Assembly: GCF_015265435.1 (NCBI RefSeq)
Contig: NZ_JABJWH010000020.1
Coordinates: 62,001-126,000 of the forward strand
DNA length: 64,000 nucleotides
Reading direction: 5' to 3'
DNA from: Alloalcanivorax profundimaris
GTDB taxonomy: Bacteria; Pseudomonadota; Gammaproteobacteria; Pseudomonadales; Alcanivoracaceae
Shown: one piece after another, positions 9,361-20,029 of the stretch
Layout: every line of letters starts with the position of its first letter
Numbering within the stretch: the stretch's first letter is position 1
Made by a program: the position numbers and the translations under genes
Notes under the pieces: generated by a model
Database searches by the model: none
What the model was told of the DNA's origin: nothing
What the model saw: only the letters and a program-made list of their open reading frames with translations

Positions 9361-9389
9361 TTTGCATTTTCTCCGCGCTCAGGTAGAAT
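9361..9389 (+). promoter_or_regulatory. Likely sigma-70 promoter of rpsU
   Basis: TTTGCA (9361-9366), a 17-bp spacer, then TAGAAT (9384-9389) fit a sigma-70 promoter, with the rpsU start about 100 bp downstream. It lies in the tsaD-rpsU divergent region. Confidence 0.5.
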
Positions 9390-9492
9390 TCGCGCCTTGC
9401 TGTCTGGGTGGTCGACCGCCACCCCAGGGACACCTGAGCCCCGACAGCCCCAATTAACCGCAATATTCAATATTCAAGGTAGGTGATACTTC

Positions 9493-9708
9493 ATGCCTCA
9501 GGTGAAAGTGAAAGAAGGCGAACCCTTCGACGTGGCCCTGCGCCGTTTCAAGCGTTCCTGCGAAAAAGCCGGTGTGCTCTCCGAAGTCCGTCGTCGCGAG
9601 AACTACGAGAAGCCCACCCAGGAGCGCAAGCGCAAGCGGGCCGCCGCTGTAAAGCGTCACCTGAAAAAGCTCCAGCGCGAGCAGCTGGCGCGTAAGCGCC
9701 TGTACTAA
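9493..9708 (+). CDS. rpsU: 30S ribosomal protein S21
   Basis: 71 residues, the exact bacterial S21 length. [40 protein letters not shown] and the basic C-terminus [18 protein letters not shown] are typical. S21 helps the 30S subunit bind mRNA in initiation. It heads the macromolecular synthesis cluster (rpsU, yqeY, dnaG, rpoD), here broken by three inserted genes before dnaG. Confidence 0.97.
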   Translation: MPQVKVKEGEPFDVALRRFKRSCEKAGVLSEVRRRENYEKPTQERKRKRAAAVKRHLKKLQREQLARKRLY

Positions 9709-9747
9709 GGACAACGCCGGGCCCCGCCCGGCGTTTCCGGTTTCGTC

Positions 9748-10194
9748 ATGAGCGCGCTCAAGGATCAGCTCAACGCCGCCGTCAAGGACGCCATGCGTGC
9801 GAAGGACAAAGCACGCCTGGGCACCCTTCGCATGGCCACCGCCGCGATCAAGCAGGTCGAGGTGGATGAACGCATCGAGCTGGACGACGCGCGCGTTCTG
9901 GCGCTGCTCGACAAGCAGATCAAACAGCGCAAGGACGCCGCCAGACAATACCGCGACGCCAACCGGGCCGATCTGGCCGAGGTGGAGGAAGCGGAAATCG
10001 CGGTGCTCCAGGAATTCCTGCCGTCCCCCCTCACCGAGGCGGAAATCGACGCTCTGATCGATAACGCCATCGCCCAAACCGGCGCCGCCGGCATGCAGGA
10101 CATGGGCAAGGTGATGGGCGAGCTCAAGCCGCGACTGCAGGGCCGCGCCGACATCGGCGCCGTCAGCGGCAAGGTCAAGGCCCGCCTGGGCTGA
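9748..10194 (+). CDS. yqeY: GatB/YqeY domain protein
   Basis: 148 residues, full length for YqeY. MSALKDQLNAAVKDAMRAKD, RLGTLRMATAAIKQVEVDER and the C-terminal QDMGKVMGELKPRLQGRADI match the family, which resembles the tRNA-binding tail of GatB. Its biochemical role is not settled. It follows rpsU by 39 bp and normally precedes dnaG. Confidence 0.93.
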   Translation: MSALKDQLNAAVKDAMRAKDKARLGTLRMATAAIKQVEVDERIELDDARVLALLDKQIKQRKDAARQYRDANRADLAEVEEAEIAVLQEFLPSPLTEAEIDALIDNAIAQTGAAGMQDMGKVMGELKPRLQGRADIGAVSGKVKARLG

Positions 10195-10204
10195 TCCCCA
10201 ACAA

Positions 10205-11059
10205 CTATTTCGGCGCCGCCAGCTTTCGGGCCAACCCGAATACCCGTGTACTCAGCACTCGCATGGCAATTTCGTAGGGCCAGGCGCATTTGCGCTGGAA
10301 CCAGTAGCCCATGCGAATATCCAGCGACGTAAATACCATGTAGCGGTTACGCCGCACCCCCTTAAGAATCGCCGCCGCCGCTTTCTCGGATGTCACCGCA
10401 TGGCGCTGGAAGCGCTGGGTCATGGCTTGCACCTCCGGGTCTTCCCGGTCCACGCCGACGATGTCGATGGTCCGAACCAGACCGGTGTCCACCCCGCCGG
10501 GGCAAACCAGACTCACTCCGATGTCGTGGTGGCGCAGATCAAAACGCAGTACCTCGCTGATGCCACGCAACCCGAATTTGGTGGCGCTGTAGGCCGCATG
10601 CCAGGGCAGGCCGAACAGCCCCGCCGCGGAGGAGACATTGACCACGTGCCCCCCTCGACCCCGTTCGATCATCGCCGGCAGAAAAGCGCGCAGCACGTGC
10701 ACGGGCCCCATCAGATTGATCTCAACCAGCTTGCGCCAATGTCGTGATTCCAGGTTTTCGATGGTGCCCCAAATGGAAATGCCGGCGATGTTCATGACCA
10801 CATCCACCGCGCCCTCGCGCTCCTGCACCTCCGCGGCCAGCTCGAACACCGCCTGCTCATCGGCAATGTCCAATGTCCGACGCACCACCGTCCGGCCACT
10901 GATGCTCTCGGCACGGCGCGCGGTTGCCTCCAGTGCCTCCCGGTTGAGATCGGCCAGACACAGGCGCGCCCCTTCGCCGGCCAACGCCAGGGCCGTGGCC
11001 CGGCCGATGCCGCTCGCGGCGCCGGTGATCAAGCAAAGCTTGTCGTTAAAATGCTTCAT
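10205..11059 (-). CDS. SDR-family oxidoreductase
   Basis: 284 residues, classical SDR: TGAASGIGRATALALAGEGA (cofactor loop, about 13-32), NIAG near 90, SSAAGL with the catalytic Ser, and YSATKFG with the catalytic Tyr-Lys near 160. The C-terminal ~60 residues (GVRRNRYMVFTSLDIRMGYW) resemble SDRs that act on lipid or steroid-like substrates. The gene is divergent from an AraC regulator and is not part of the usual rpsU-dnaG-rpoD cluster, so this is likely an acquired catabolic module. Substrate unknown. Confidence 0.85.
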   Translation of the reverse strand: MKHFNDKLCLITGAASGIGRATALALAGEGARLCLADLNREALEATARRAESISGRTVVRRTLDIADEQAVFELAAEVQEREGAVDVVMNIAGISIWGTIENLESRHWRKLVEINLMGPVHVLRAFLPAMIERGRGGHVVNVSSAAGLFGLPWHAAYSATKFGLRGISEVLRFDLRHHDIGVSLVCPGGVDTGLVRTIDIVGVDREDPEVQAMTQRFQRHAVTSEKAAAAILKGVRRNRYMVFTSLDIRMGYWFQRKCAWPYEIAMRVLSTRVFGLARKLAAPK

Positions 11060-11149
11060 CGGAGTCTCCTACTGCATACTGATCGTATGCTGTCACGACC
11101 GCACCACCAATGAGGTAGCGGATAATGCCAATGTAAGGGACCTTTCCCG

Positions 11150-11159
11150 CCCCCCCCCC
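11150..11159. repeat. Homopolymeric C10 tract in a divergent promoter
   Basis: Ten consecutive C lie between the SDR and AraC starts, 50 bp before the AraC ATG. This position could alter promoter spacing if the tract changes length. Confidence 0.7.
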
Positions 11160-11208
11160 TGAAAGCGGCGGAATTTGTGACATACTGCGAAAAAAGAGGC
11201 CGCTACCG

Positions 11209-12246
11209 ATGCCATCCGGCGATGCGATAAAGCACTGGGTGTCGATTCGTCACCTGAAGCATTTTCTAGCCCACGGCGACGCCGTCGGACTGGACAGTGG
11301 CGCCTTGCTGAAACACCTCGGCATCTCGGCCGCGCAGTTGGATGACCCCGAGGCCACCCTTGCGGTCACCACCCTGGAACCTCTGCTCGAACAGCTCACG
11401 GCGGCCTCGCCGGATCACCCCATCGGCCTGCTGCTGGCCCGTGATATCCAGCCCGCGACCTTCGGCGTGCTGGGCCTGTTGACGCAGAGCTCGCCACGCT
11501 TCGCCGATGTGCTGGAATTGCTGGTACGCTACAACGGTCTGCTCAGCGACATCGGTCAGGTATCACTGGTGCCCGCCCCTGGCCGCATGGCGATTCGCTG
11601 GGAATGCCGTGCCGGCAGCCCCCGGTTTCGCCGTCACGCCCGGGAATATGTCCTCGCCAGCCTGGTAACCCTGGCCCGCGCCCTGCTACCCGTCCACTCC
11701 GACTTCCCGCTGATGGTGAGCTTCCCCCACCCGGCCCCATGCCGCCGGGCTGAGCGCACTAAGTATCAGGATCTGTTTCGTTGCCCGGTATACTTCGAGC
11801 GGCCCAGCGCCGGAATCGTGGTGCGCGCCGCTTTGCTCGACCAGCCCTTGAGGCACGGCGACCCGGCCATCCGCCACGCCCTGGAACGGCACGCCGATGA
11901 GTTGCTCCGGCACCGTCACCAACCCGCGCCACTGAGCGGCGAGGTGCGCCGGCTGCTTACCGCCATGCTCGGTGAACAAGATCCTTCGGCCATCGAAATC
12001 GCACACCAGTTGGGTCTCAGCGAACGCAGTCTGCACCGACGGCTGAGTGCCGAAGGAAGTAGCTTCCAGGCATTACTGGACGCGGTGCGCCTGGCGCGCG
12101 CGCGCGTCTTGCTGCACGAGAGCAACGCCCCCCTCGACGAAGTGGCGATGTACCTGGGCCTACAGTCACGCCAATCGCTGATTCGCTGGTTTCGCCGACA
12201 CACCGGTCTGACGCCGGGCCGTTATCGCAAGGAGACCTCATCATGA
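11209..12246 (+). CDS. AraC-family regulator with Arabinose_bd-type ligand domain
   Basis: 345 residues. The first ~200 form the ligand/dimer domain of the group around PF12625 (VTTLEPLLEQL, TFGVLGLLTQSSPRFADVLE). The last ~100 hold the two-helix AraC DNA-binding domain: IEIAHQLGLSERSLHRRLS and LDEVAMYLGLQSRQSLIRWF, then HTGLTPGRYR. This architecture commonly controls lipid or alcohol catabolism genes. It is divergent from the SDR and overlaps the next ORF by 4 bp (ATGA), so all three probably form one module. Confidence 0.9.
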   Translation: MPSGDAIKHWVSIRHLKHFLAHGDAVGLDSGALLKHLGISAAQLDDPEATLAVTTLEPLLEQLTAASPDHPIGLLLARDIQPATFGVLGLLTQSSPRFADVLELLVRYNGLLSDIGQVSLVPAPGRMAIRWECRAGSPRFRRHAREYVLASLVTLARALLPVHSDFPLMVSFPHPAPCRRAERTKYQDLFRCPVYFERPSAGIVVRAALLDQPLRHGDPAIRHALERHADELLRHRHQPAPLSGEVRRLLTAMLGEQDPSAIEIAHQLGLSERSLHRRLSAEGSSFQALLDAVRLARARVLLHESNAPLDEVAMYLGLQSRQSLIRWFRRHTGLTPGRYRKETSS

Positions 12247-12869
12247 CCACTCCGGACCCGCTGCAACCCGAATTCGGCTGGGCCGCCCCGGCCTCGCCAC
12301 GCCTGCCTGCACCGCCGCCGCGCGAACGCGGCCTGGTGTTTCGCTCCGTGTCACGCGTATCACGGCTGTTCGGCCGCCCCGACCTGCCCTTGGTGTTCCC
12401 GGTCATTCATCTCAACCCAAGGATCTTCTGGGGCTGGCTGTTCTTCGCCTCGCGCCTGATGCCCTGGGGCCGCCTGCCCGCCCCGGTGCGTGAGAAGATC
12501 ATCTTGCGCGTGGCCTGGCGCTGTCGCAGCCGCTATGAATGGGCCCAGCACGTGGATATCGCGCTACGTGTGGGCGTCCAGGATCAGGAAATCCTGGCCA
12601 TCACCCGTGCGCCCGATGACATCGATAATGACGATGATCGCCTGCTGATGCGCGCCTGCGACCAATCCTGCGCCACGAAGCTGATTGACGGCGACACCTG
12701 GCGAGCGCTTACGGAACGCTACTCGCAAGCGGATTTGATCGAGCTACTAATGCTGATCGGCCATTATGAAATGGTGGCCGGCCTGCTGATCAACTCCGGC
12801 ATCGAGGCGGAACCGACGGTGGAGCGGATATTGCAGGACCTCTATCGGCGTCTGAATCTGGCCACTTGA
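12243..12869 (+). CDS. Carboxymuconolactone decarboxylase-like protein
   Basis: 208 residues. The central part (WAQHVDIALRVGVQDQEILA, then DRLLMRACDQ, and LIELLMLIGHYEMVAGLL) follows the helical pattern of CMD/AhpD-like domains. The redox Cys-x2-Cys-x3-His motif of AhpD is absent, so a peroxidase role is unlikely. Translation is coupled to the AraC gene upstream (ATGA overlap). The N-terminal ~70 residues are Pro/Arg-rich and not recognised. Likely an enzyme of the same module as the SDR; function inferred only. Confidence 0.6.
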   Translation: MTTPDPLQPEFGWAAPASPRLPAPPPRERGLVFRSVSRVSRLFGRPDLPLVFPVIHLNPRIFWGWLFFASRLMPWGRLPAPVREKIILRVAWRCRSRYEWAQHVDIALRVGVQDQEILAITRAPDDIDNDDDRLLMRACDQSCATKLIDGDTWRALTERYSQADLIELLMLIGHYEMVAGLLINSGIEAEPTVERILQDLYRRLNLAT

Positions 12870-12902
12870 TCAAAACCACCGACAGGCGGAAGATTGCGCC
12901 CC

Positions 12903-14828
12903 ATGGCCGGCCGCATTCCCGAACACTTCATCCAGGACTTGCTCGCGCGCACCGATCTGGTGGCGTTGATCGATTCCCGCGTGCCACTGAAGAAGGCCGG
13001 CCGCAACTATTCCGCCTGCTGCCCCTTCCACCAGGAAAAGACGCCCTCCTTCACCGTCGCCCCGGACAAGCAGTTCTACTACTGCTTCGGCTGCGGCGCC
13101 TCCGGCAACGCCGTGGGCTTCCTGATGGAATACGACCACCTCAGCTTTCCGGAAGCGGTGGAGCAACTGGCCACCCGGGCCGGCCTGGAAGTGCCCCGGG
13201 AGGGCGGCGGCGACGCCCGCAAGGAAAAAGCCCGCCGCGACCGCCTGCAGACCCTGTACGACCTGCTGGCCCGGGCGGAACGCTTCTACCGCCAGCAGCT
13301 CAAGAACGCCCCGGAGCGCCAGAAAGCGGTGAATTACCTCAAGGGCCGCGGCCTCACCGGCCAGATCGCCGCCCGCTACGGCCTGGGCTTCGCGCCGCCG
13401 GGCTACGACAACCTGAGCCAGGGCCTGAGCCTGGACAACGAGGGCATCGAACAGGCCCTCACCGCCGGCCTGCTGGTGCGCCGGGAAGACAGCGGCCGCA
13501 CCTACGACAAATTCCGCGACCGCATCCAGTTTCCGATCCGCGACGGCCGCGGACGCACCATCGGCTTCGGCGGCCGGGTGCTCGGCGACGGCAAGCCCAA
13601 ATACCTGAACAGCCCGGAAACCCCCGTCTTCCACAAGGGCAAGGAACTGTACGGCCTGTGGGAATGGCGCCAGAGCCGGGACAAGACCGACCGCCTCTAT
13701 GTGGTGGAGGGCTACATGGATGTGATCGCCCTGGCCCAGCACGGCGTACCCAACGCAGTGGCCACCCTGGGTACCGCCACCAGCGAGGACCACTGCCACC
13801 TGCTGTTCCGGCAGGTCAACGAGGTGGTGTTCTGCTTCGACGGCGACAACGCCGGCCGGCGCGCCGCCTGGCGGGCCCTGGAATCCGCCCTGCCGGCCCT
13901 GGACGACGGCAAGCAGGCCCGCTTCCTGTTCCTGCCCGAGGGCGAGGACCCGGACACCCTGGTGCGCGCCCAGGGTCCGGAGGCCTTGTTAGCGCTCACT
14001 GACAAAGCCGACACCCTGGCCACCTACCTGTTCCGTCACCTCTCCGAGGGGCTGGACCTGAACACCGTGGACGGCCGCGCCCGCCTGGCGCGACTGGCCC
14101 TGCCGTTCCTCGACAAACCCGCCGGCCCCGTCTACCGGGCCCTGCTGGAGGAGGAACTGGCGCGGCTCACCCGCCTGGAACGGAGCGCCCTGGAAAAGCT
14201 CCGCGAAAACCTGCCCAAACCGCGCCGGGCCGCCCCGGCACCGCCCCCGACCCGCCCGGAACCGCCCCCCCGGGAGGCGGATCCCGGCCCCTGGGACGCA
14301 CCGCCACCGGACGACGATCCGGGCCCGCCGCCGGACTGGGCGGATTTCCCCGGGGAGGCGCCACCGGCCCGCGCCCCGCGCCGCCCGGCCCGCCGGCCCG
14401 CCCCCGGGGGCCTGACCCTGGTGGAACGGCTGGTGCTGGTGCTGCTTTCCCACCCGGAAGTGCTGGTGGAGCACCCCCTGCCGGAGGGCCTGGATCAGCT
14501 GGAGCTGGATCAGCGCGACCTGCTGCTGCAGGTGGCCGCCACCGCCCGGGACCAGACCGGCTCCCCGGCCGCCCTGCTGGGCGCCGCCATGGCCCTGGAC
14601 CACGGCGAATCCCTGTCGGCGCTGCTGCGCGAGGCCCTCAAACCGCCCATGGACGCGGACGTGGCGCGCCGCTACTGGGAGGACGCCCTGGGCCACCTGC
14701 GCATCATGGCCCTGGAGCAGGCCCTTGAAAAAGAGCAGCGCCGCCCCGATCCCGATGCGGCCCGCCTTGGCGAGCTGATCCAGGCGCTCTCCCAGGCCCG
14801 CTCCCGGGCCCGCCAGGGCCCCGGCTGA
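12903..14828 (+). CDS. dnaG: DNA primase
   Basis: 641 residues. DnaG makes RNA primers at the replication fork. The zinc-binding domain has Cys40, His43, Cys61 and Cys64 in CPFHQEKTPSFTVAP...YYCFGCGASG. The TOPRIM core includes RIQFPIRDGRGRTIGFGGRV and YVVEGYMDVIAL (catalytic Glu), then FCFDGDNAGRRAAW with DxD-type Mg2+ ligands. A Pro/Arg-rich linker of about 70 residues (roughly 437-505) joins it to the C-terminal DnaB-binding helices. ATG 12903 is preferred to a TTG 3 codons earlier. Confidence 0.96.
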   Translation: MAGRIPEHFIQDLLARTDLVALIDSRVPLKKAGRNYSACCPFHQEKTPSFTVAPDKQFYYCFGCGASGNAVGFLMEYDHLSFPEAVEQLATRAGLEVPREGGGDARKEKARRDRLQTLYDLLARAERFYRQQLKNAPERQKAVNYLKGRGLTGQIAARYGLGFAPPGYDNLSQGLSLDNEGIEQALTAGLLVRREDSGRTYDKFRDRIQFPIRDGRGRTIGFGGRVLGDGKPKYLNSPETPVFHKGKELYGLWEWRQSRDKTDRLYVVEGYMDVIALAQHGVPNAVATLGTATSEDHCHLLFRQVNEVVFCFDGDNAGRRAAWRALESALPALDDGKQARFLFLPEGEDPDTLVRAQGPEALLALTDKADTLATYLFRHLSEGLDLNTVDGRARLARLALPFLDKPAGPVYRALLEEELARLTRLERSALEKLRENLPKPRRAAPAPPPTRPEPPPREADPGPWDAPPPDDDPGPPPDWADFPGEAPPARAPRRPARRPAPGGLTLVERLVLVLLSHPEVLVEHPLPEGLDQLELDQRDLLLQVAATARDQTGSPAALLGAAMALDHGESLSALLREALKPPMDADVARRYWEDALGHLRIMALEQALEKEQRRPDPDAARLGELIQALSQARSRARQGPG

Positions 14829-14959
14829 AGCCCTCCGGAGGCGCCGCCGGCCACGCCGGCGTGAAGACCGGGGGACTTGACCAAACTGGCTCCAGCCCCC
14901 ATATCCACGTATAATATGCCGTTTACCAACGACACCTCGTCAACCTACGGACTTTTCGC
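14829..14959 (+). promoter_or_regulatory. dnaG-rpoD intergenic region with a -10-like element
   Basis: 131 bp ahead of rpoD. TATAAT at 14910-14915 is a perfect -10. TTGACC at 14877-14882 is too far (27 bp) to be its -35, so the true -35 is probably poorer and nearer. This would give rpoD its own promoter. Confidence 0.4.
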
Positions 14960-16864
<1,905 letters not shown>

Positions 16865-16880
16865 GCTGGTATATAACTAC

Positions 16881-16917
16881 CGGCCCGGACGGCACCGCCG
16901 CCCGGGCCGTTTTTTTT
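16881..16917 (+). terminator. Rho-independent terminator of rpoD
   Basis: The stem CGGCCCGG / CCGGGCCG (16881-16888 and 16902-16909) is followed by eight T. It lies 17 bp past the rpoD stop and ends one base before the tRNA. Confidence 0.85.
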
Positions 16918-16918
16918 G

Positions 16919-16995
<77 letters not shown>

Positions 16996-17094
16996 ATTTC
17001 TCCTCCCTTCAAATCTCATTGCGCCCCAAACCCCTTTATTCCTGGGCCCCATTCAGTATAGTGCGTCTTATCACGTCCCATGACATCCACGGAC

Positions 17095-17156
17095 ATACCC
17101 CCAGAAAAAGGGGTACATCCGGGGGCATTTCCGGGGACGCCAAGGCAGATACCCCC
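17095..17156. repeat. GGGGGYA repeats beside attL (candidate integrase arm sites)
   Basis: ATACCCCC at 17095-17102 and at 17149-17156 (reverse orientation of GGGGGTAT) and GGGGGCATTT at 17121-17130 cluster just before the integrase start. Similar motifs, GGGGGTATTTA and GGGGGCACATT, lie just inside attR. Clusters of short repeats at both ends suggest arm-type binding sites for the integrase or an excisionase. Confidence 0.45.
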
Positions 17157-17169
17157 AAAGGGAGGACGC

Positions 17170-18390
17170 ATGAAACTAACCGCTACCGCAGCCAAACAAG
17201 CCAAACCCAAAGACAAACAATACAAAATGGCCGACGGCAACGGTCTCTACCTCCTGGTCACGCCAAAAGGCCAAAAGTACTGGCGGCATAAGTACCGTTT
17301 TGCCGGCAAGGAGAAAACTCTGGCTCTTGGCGTTTATCCTGAGGTCTCCTTGAAAGCAGCGCGACTCGCCCACCAGGAGGCGAGATCAAAAATTGCATAT
17401 GGAGTCGACCCCAACGCAGAAAAGCGTGTGGCTAAACTAACGCGCCACCTCTCAGCCGAGGAAAGCTTTGAAGCCATAGGCCGTGAGTGGTTTGAAAGCC
17501 ACATGAGCGACAAGTCTCCCGGCCACCGCAATCGGGCATTGCGCATGTTGGAACGCAACCTGTTCCCCACATTGGGAAGCCGCCCCATTGCTGAAATCAA
17601 GGCGACCGAGGTGCTGGCGGCACTCCGCCGCATCCAGAGCCGAGGCACCGTAGATACCGCGCACAGGGCAAAACAGACGGCGGGCCAGGTTTTCCGTTAT
17701 GCCGTACAAACAGGCCGAGCCGAGCGCGACCCCAGCGCAGACCTTAAAGGCGCGCTGACCAGCCCCAAGACAAAGCACCTAGCGGCTATTACTGACCCCA
17801 TAGAGTTGGGCCGATTGCTCAGAGCAATGGATGGCAGCACCTCCGGACAGGTTGTTAAGACAGCCCTCCTGCTCTCCCCTATCCTTTTCCAGCGGCCCGG
17901 GGAAATTCGCGCCATGGAGTGGAGCGAGATCAATTGGGGCGAGAAACGCTGGGAGATCCCGGCTGAGAAAATGAAAATGCGCCATGCCCATATTGTCCCA
18001 CTCAGCCGCCAGGCTTTGGCGCTTCTTGAAGAAATTCACCCCCTGACAGGCCGAGGACGTTACGTTTTCCCTTCCGCTCGCGGGGCAAGCCGCTGTCTTT
18101 CCGAGAATGGCGTCAGAACCGCTTTGCGCGACCTCGGCTACGACAACGCGACCCAGACACCTCACGGCTTCCGGGCCACTGCCAGAACGATACTGGATGA
18201 AGTGCTGGATTACCGGACTGACTGGATTGAACACCAGCTGGCTCACGCCGTAAAAGATGCCAACGGCAGAGCGTATAACCGCACCAGCCACCTGAAGGCC
18301 CGGATCGAGATGATGCAGAGCTGGGCAGACTATCTGGACGAGCTCAAGGCGGGCGCAAAAATCATCCCTATGCCCCAGGCAGGGCAGTAG
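17170..18390 (+). CDS. P4-like tyrosine integrase
   Basis: 406 residues. The N-terminal DUF4102-type domain (MKLTATAAKQAKPKDKQYKM, DGNGLYLLVTPKGQKYWRHK) is typical of P4-like integrases that target tRNAs. A SAM-like core-binding domain is in the middle. The catalytic part shows the first Arg in QRPGEIRAMEWSEI, HGFRATA with the HxxR pair, and the nucleophile Tyr in GRAYNRT near residue 370. ATG 17170 follows GGGAGGACGC, a strong ribosome binding site. It sits 175 bp from the tRNA it would cut, in the usual orientation. Confidence 0.93.
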   Translation: MKLTATAAKQAKPKDKQYKMADGNGLYLLVTPKGQKYWRHKYRFAGKEKTLALGVYPEVSLKAARLAHQEARSKIAYGVDPNAEKRVAKLTRHLSAEESFEAIGREWFESHMSDKSPGHRNRALRMLERNLFPTLGSRPIAEIKATEVLAALRRIQSRGTVDTAHRAKQTAGQVFRYAVQTGRAERDPSADLKGALTSPKTKHLAAITDPIELGRLLRAMDGSTSGQVVKTALLLSPILFQRPGEIRAMEWSEINWGEKRWEIPAEKMKMRHAHIVPLSRQALALLEEIHPLTGRGRYVFPSARGASRCLSENGVRTALRDLGYDNATQTPHGFRATARTILDEVLDYRTDWIEHQLAHAVKDANGRAYNRTSHLKARIEMMQSWADYLDELKAGAKIIPMPQAGQ

Positions 18391-18431
18391 CACCTTTTTC
18401 CTAAGAGAAGTAAATCAAACGAGGTCATGCC

Positions 18432-19121
18432 ATGAGCAAGAAGAAGTCGACTCTGGCACCACCACTTTTCGCCGATGATGACGACACCGTCATGTCGGTC
18501 TTCGGTGAGAGCTCAACGTTTAATTTTGTTCTAGGATACAGAGAGCTCATAACTGCGTTTGAGCATGCTTTAGCTCTGGAAAAAAGCCCCAAAAGACGTT
18601 TCAGCCATCTAACAGCGCTGGAAAATGCGGTCATAACCTTGAAAAAGGAGAGCACAACAACTGAACCCATTGGTAAATCGAGCTCACCACCGGAGCAGCA
18701 TGCCATACAAAAAGCGGAAGAGATCATTGATCAAATACACGCCCTGGCTTCCTCGCCAAGCGGCGAGCCAGAACTCCTTTTGGTCTTCGAAAACCTCCTA
18801 AGATTCTCTCGAACCTCGTGGCTAGCCACAGGCTCCATGTCAGGCTTTGGAGCGTTCCAACACGAATCTACTCGCCATAAACAGCAAAGATCGGCCGCAG
18901 GATCCAGAAAAAATGAGACCAACCGCATGGAGAAGGAGCGCTCACTGAAGCTTTATGACCGCCTGAAAATTGAGCAACCCGGCTTCTCAATTTCTACTCG
19001 AGCAGACCAAGTCAAAGCCATGCGCAAAGAATCCAACTTCAGTGTAAATGATCACACGCTAAAAACCTGGCTGGGGAAACATGACAGGCAGGAACCTGGC
19101 AGAAAGCCGAAAAAAGGGTAA
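18432..19121 (+). CDS. Island protein of unknown function
   Basis: 229 residues, not recognised. The N-terminus is basic then acidic (MSKKKSTLAPPLFADDDDTV). A helical middle contains a possible coiled region (residues 35-70). The Lys/Arg-rich C-terminus TRADQVKAMRKESNFSVNDH followed by TLKTWLGKH looks like a DNA-binding helix-turn-helix tail. A clear AGGTCATGCC precedes the ATG. It lies 41 bp after the integrase on the same strand. GC is lower than in the core genes, in line with acquisition. Confidence 0.55.
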   Translation: MSKKKSTLAPPLFADDDDTVMSVFGESSTFNFVLGYRELITAFEHALALEKSPKRRFSHLTALENAVITLKKESTTTEPIGKSSSPPEQHAIQKAEEIIDQIHALASSPSGEPELLLVFENLLRFSRTSWLATGSMSGFGAFQHESTRHKQQRSAAGSRKNETNRMEKERSLKLYDRLKIEQPGFSISTRADQVKAMRKESNFSVNDHTLKTWLGKHDRQEPGRKPKKG

Positions 19122-19210
19122 TCAAGTGCGTATCGCGCAGACCTAGTATTCATAAAGACTGAAATGACAAGAATGGGATACGTCGTCCATTAAGACACGG
19201 AGGCGTATCA

Positions 19211-19489
19211 ATGAATACCACGACACTCCCTGAAACCGGGTATCTTCGGCTCAAGCAGATCATCGGCCAGCAGGCCGTCTCCCCGGAACAAGCCGAGTCC
19301 AACCGCCTAAGCGGAAAGCGCCCTCTAACGCCCAAAGAGGGCATTCCGGCCATCATCCCCATCGCAGCTTCCACCCTGTGGCGCAAAGTCGAAAAAGGCG
19401 AGTTCCCTCAGCCCAAGCGGCTGCCGGGCCGGATCACAGTATGGCGCGTAGAAGACATCCGCCAGTATCTGGCACAGGAGAGCGCGTAA
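19211..19489 (+). CDS. AlpA-like / MerR-type HTH regulator
   Basis: 92 residues. The pattern IPIAASTLWRKVEKGEFPQP followed by RLPGRITVWRVEDIRQYLAQ is the AlpA winged-helix signature: a helix-turn-helix, then a beta wing with the R...W..EDI segment. In P4-like elements AlpA-type proteins control excision or integrase expression. The TAA stop shares a base with the next ATG (TAATG). Confident as a DNA-binding protein; the excisionase role is inferred from context. Confidence 0.8.
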   Translation: MNTTTLPETGYLRLKQIIGQQAVSPEQAESNRLSGKRPLTPKEGIPAIIPIAASTLWRKVEKGEFPQPKRLPGRITVWRVEDIRQYLAQESA

Positions 19490-19818
19490 TGGACCACCAC
19501 GCGACTCTCATACCGCACTCCCGAGCCGAGACCGGCGCCAAAACTGGGGTCCGACAGCCCCTCAAGATCGCTCGAATCCTCGCCGTTCTATACCAAGGTG
19601 AGTCGCTTCATCGATTCGAGGCAATCAGGCTTGGCGACACAGCGCTGAACTCTACCATTAGTGCTTTGGCGAATGAGCATCACCTTGATTTCGATAGGGT
19701 AACCATCGCGCTCCCAAGCCGGTTCGGCGGTCCCGCGAAAGTCACAAACTACCGTCTCGCCGCGACCTCCCGAGCAAGAGCGGCAGCGCTGCTGAAACAC
19801 TGGGGGGTCGAAGTATGA
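19489..19818 (+). CDS. Small island protein, possible winged-helix
   Basis: 109 residues starting MDHHATLIPHSRAETGAKTG, translationally coupled to the AlpA-like gene. The middle (IARILAVLYQGESLHRFEAI, LGDTALNSTISALANEHHLD) matches the look of a winged helix-turn-helix that decides between alternatives at start of transcription or replication, and resembles small regulators in other integrative elements. No family is named with confidence. Confidence 0.55.
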   Translation: MDHHATLIPHSRAETGAKTGVRQPLKIARILAVLYQGESLHRFEAIRLGDTALNSTISALANEHHLDFDRVTIALPSRFGGPAKVTNYRLAATSRARAAALLKHWGVEV

Positions 19819-20029
19819 TCCGCCAGCAACCGCGCACGACGGCAGAGCAGAGGTGTCTGCTGCCAATACTTTACCCCAATTTGCGAACAGCACAGGGCCG
19901 CAAGGCCCTGCCCGAATGGGGCTTAGGCAGTTCAGGCCGAACTTATCCACAGACGGTTATTCATAGTATCTATATAAGGGTTACTCCCCACTCCAAACAC
20001 CAAGTGGCCGCCGGCGCACGGCCAATGGA

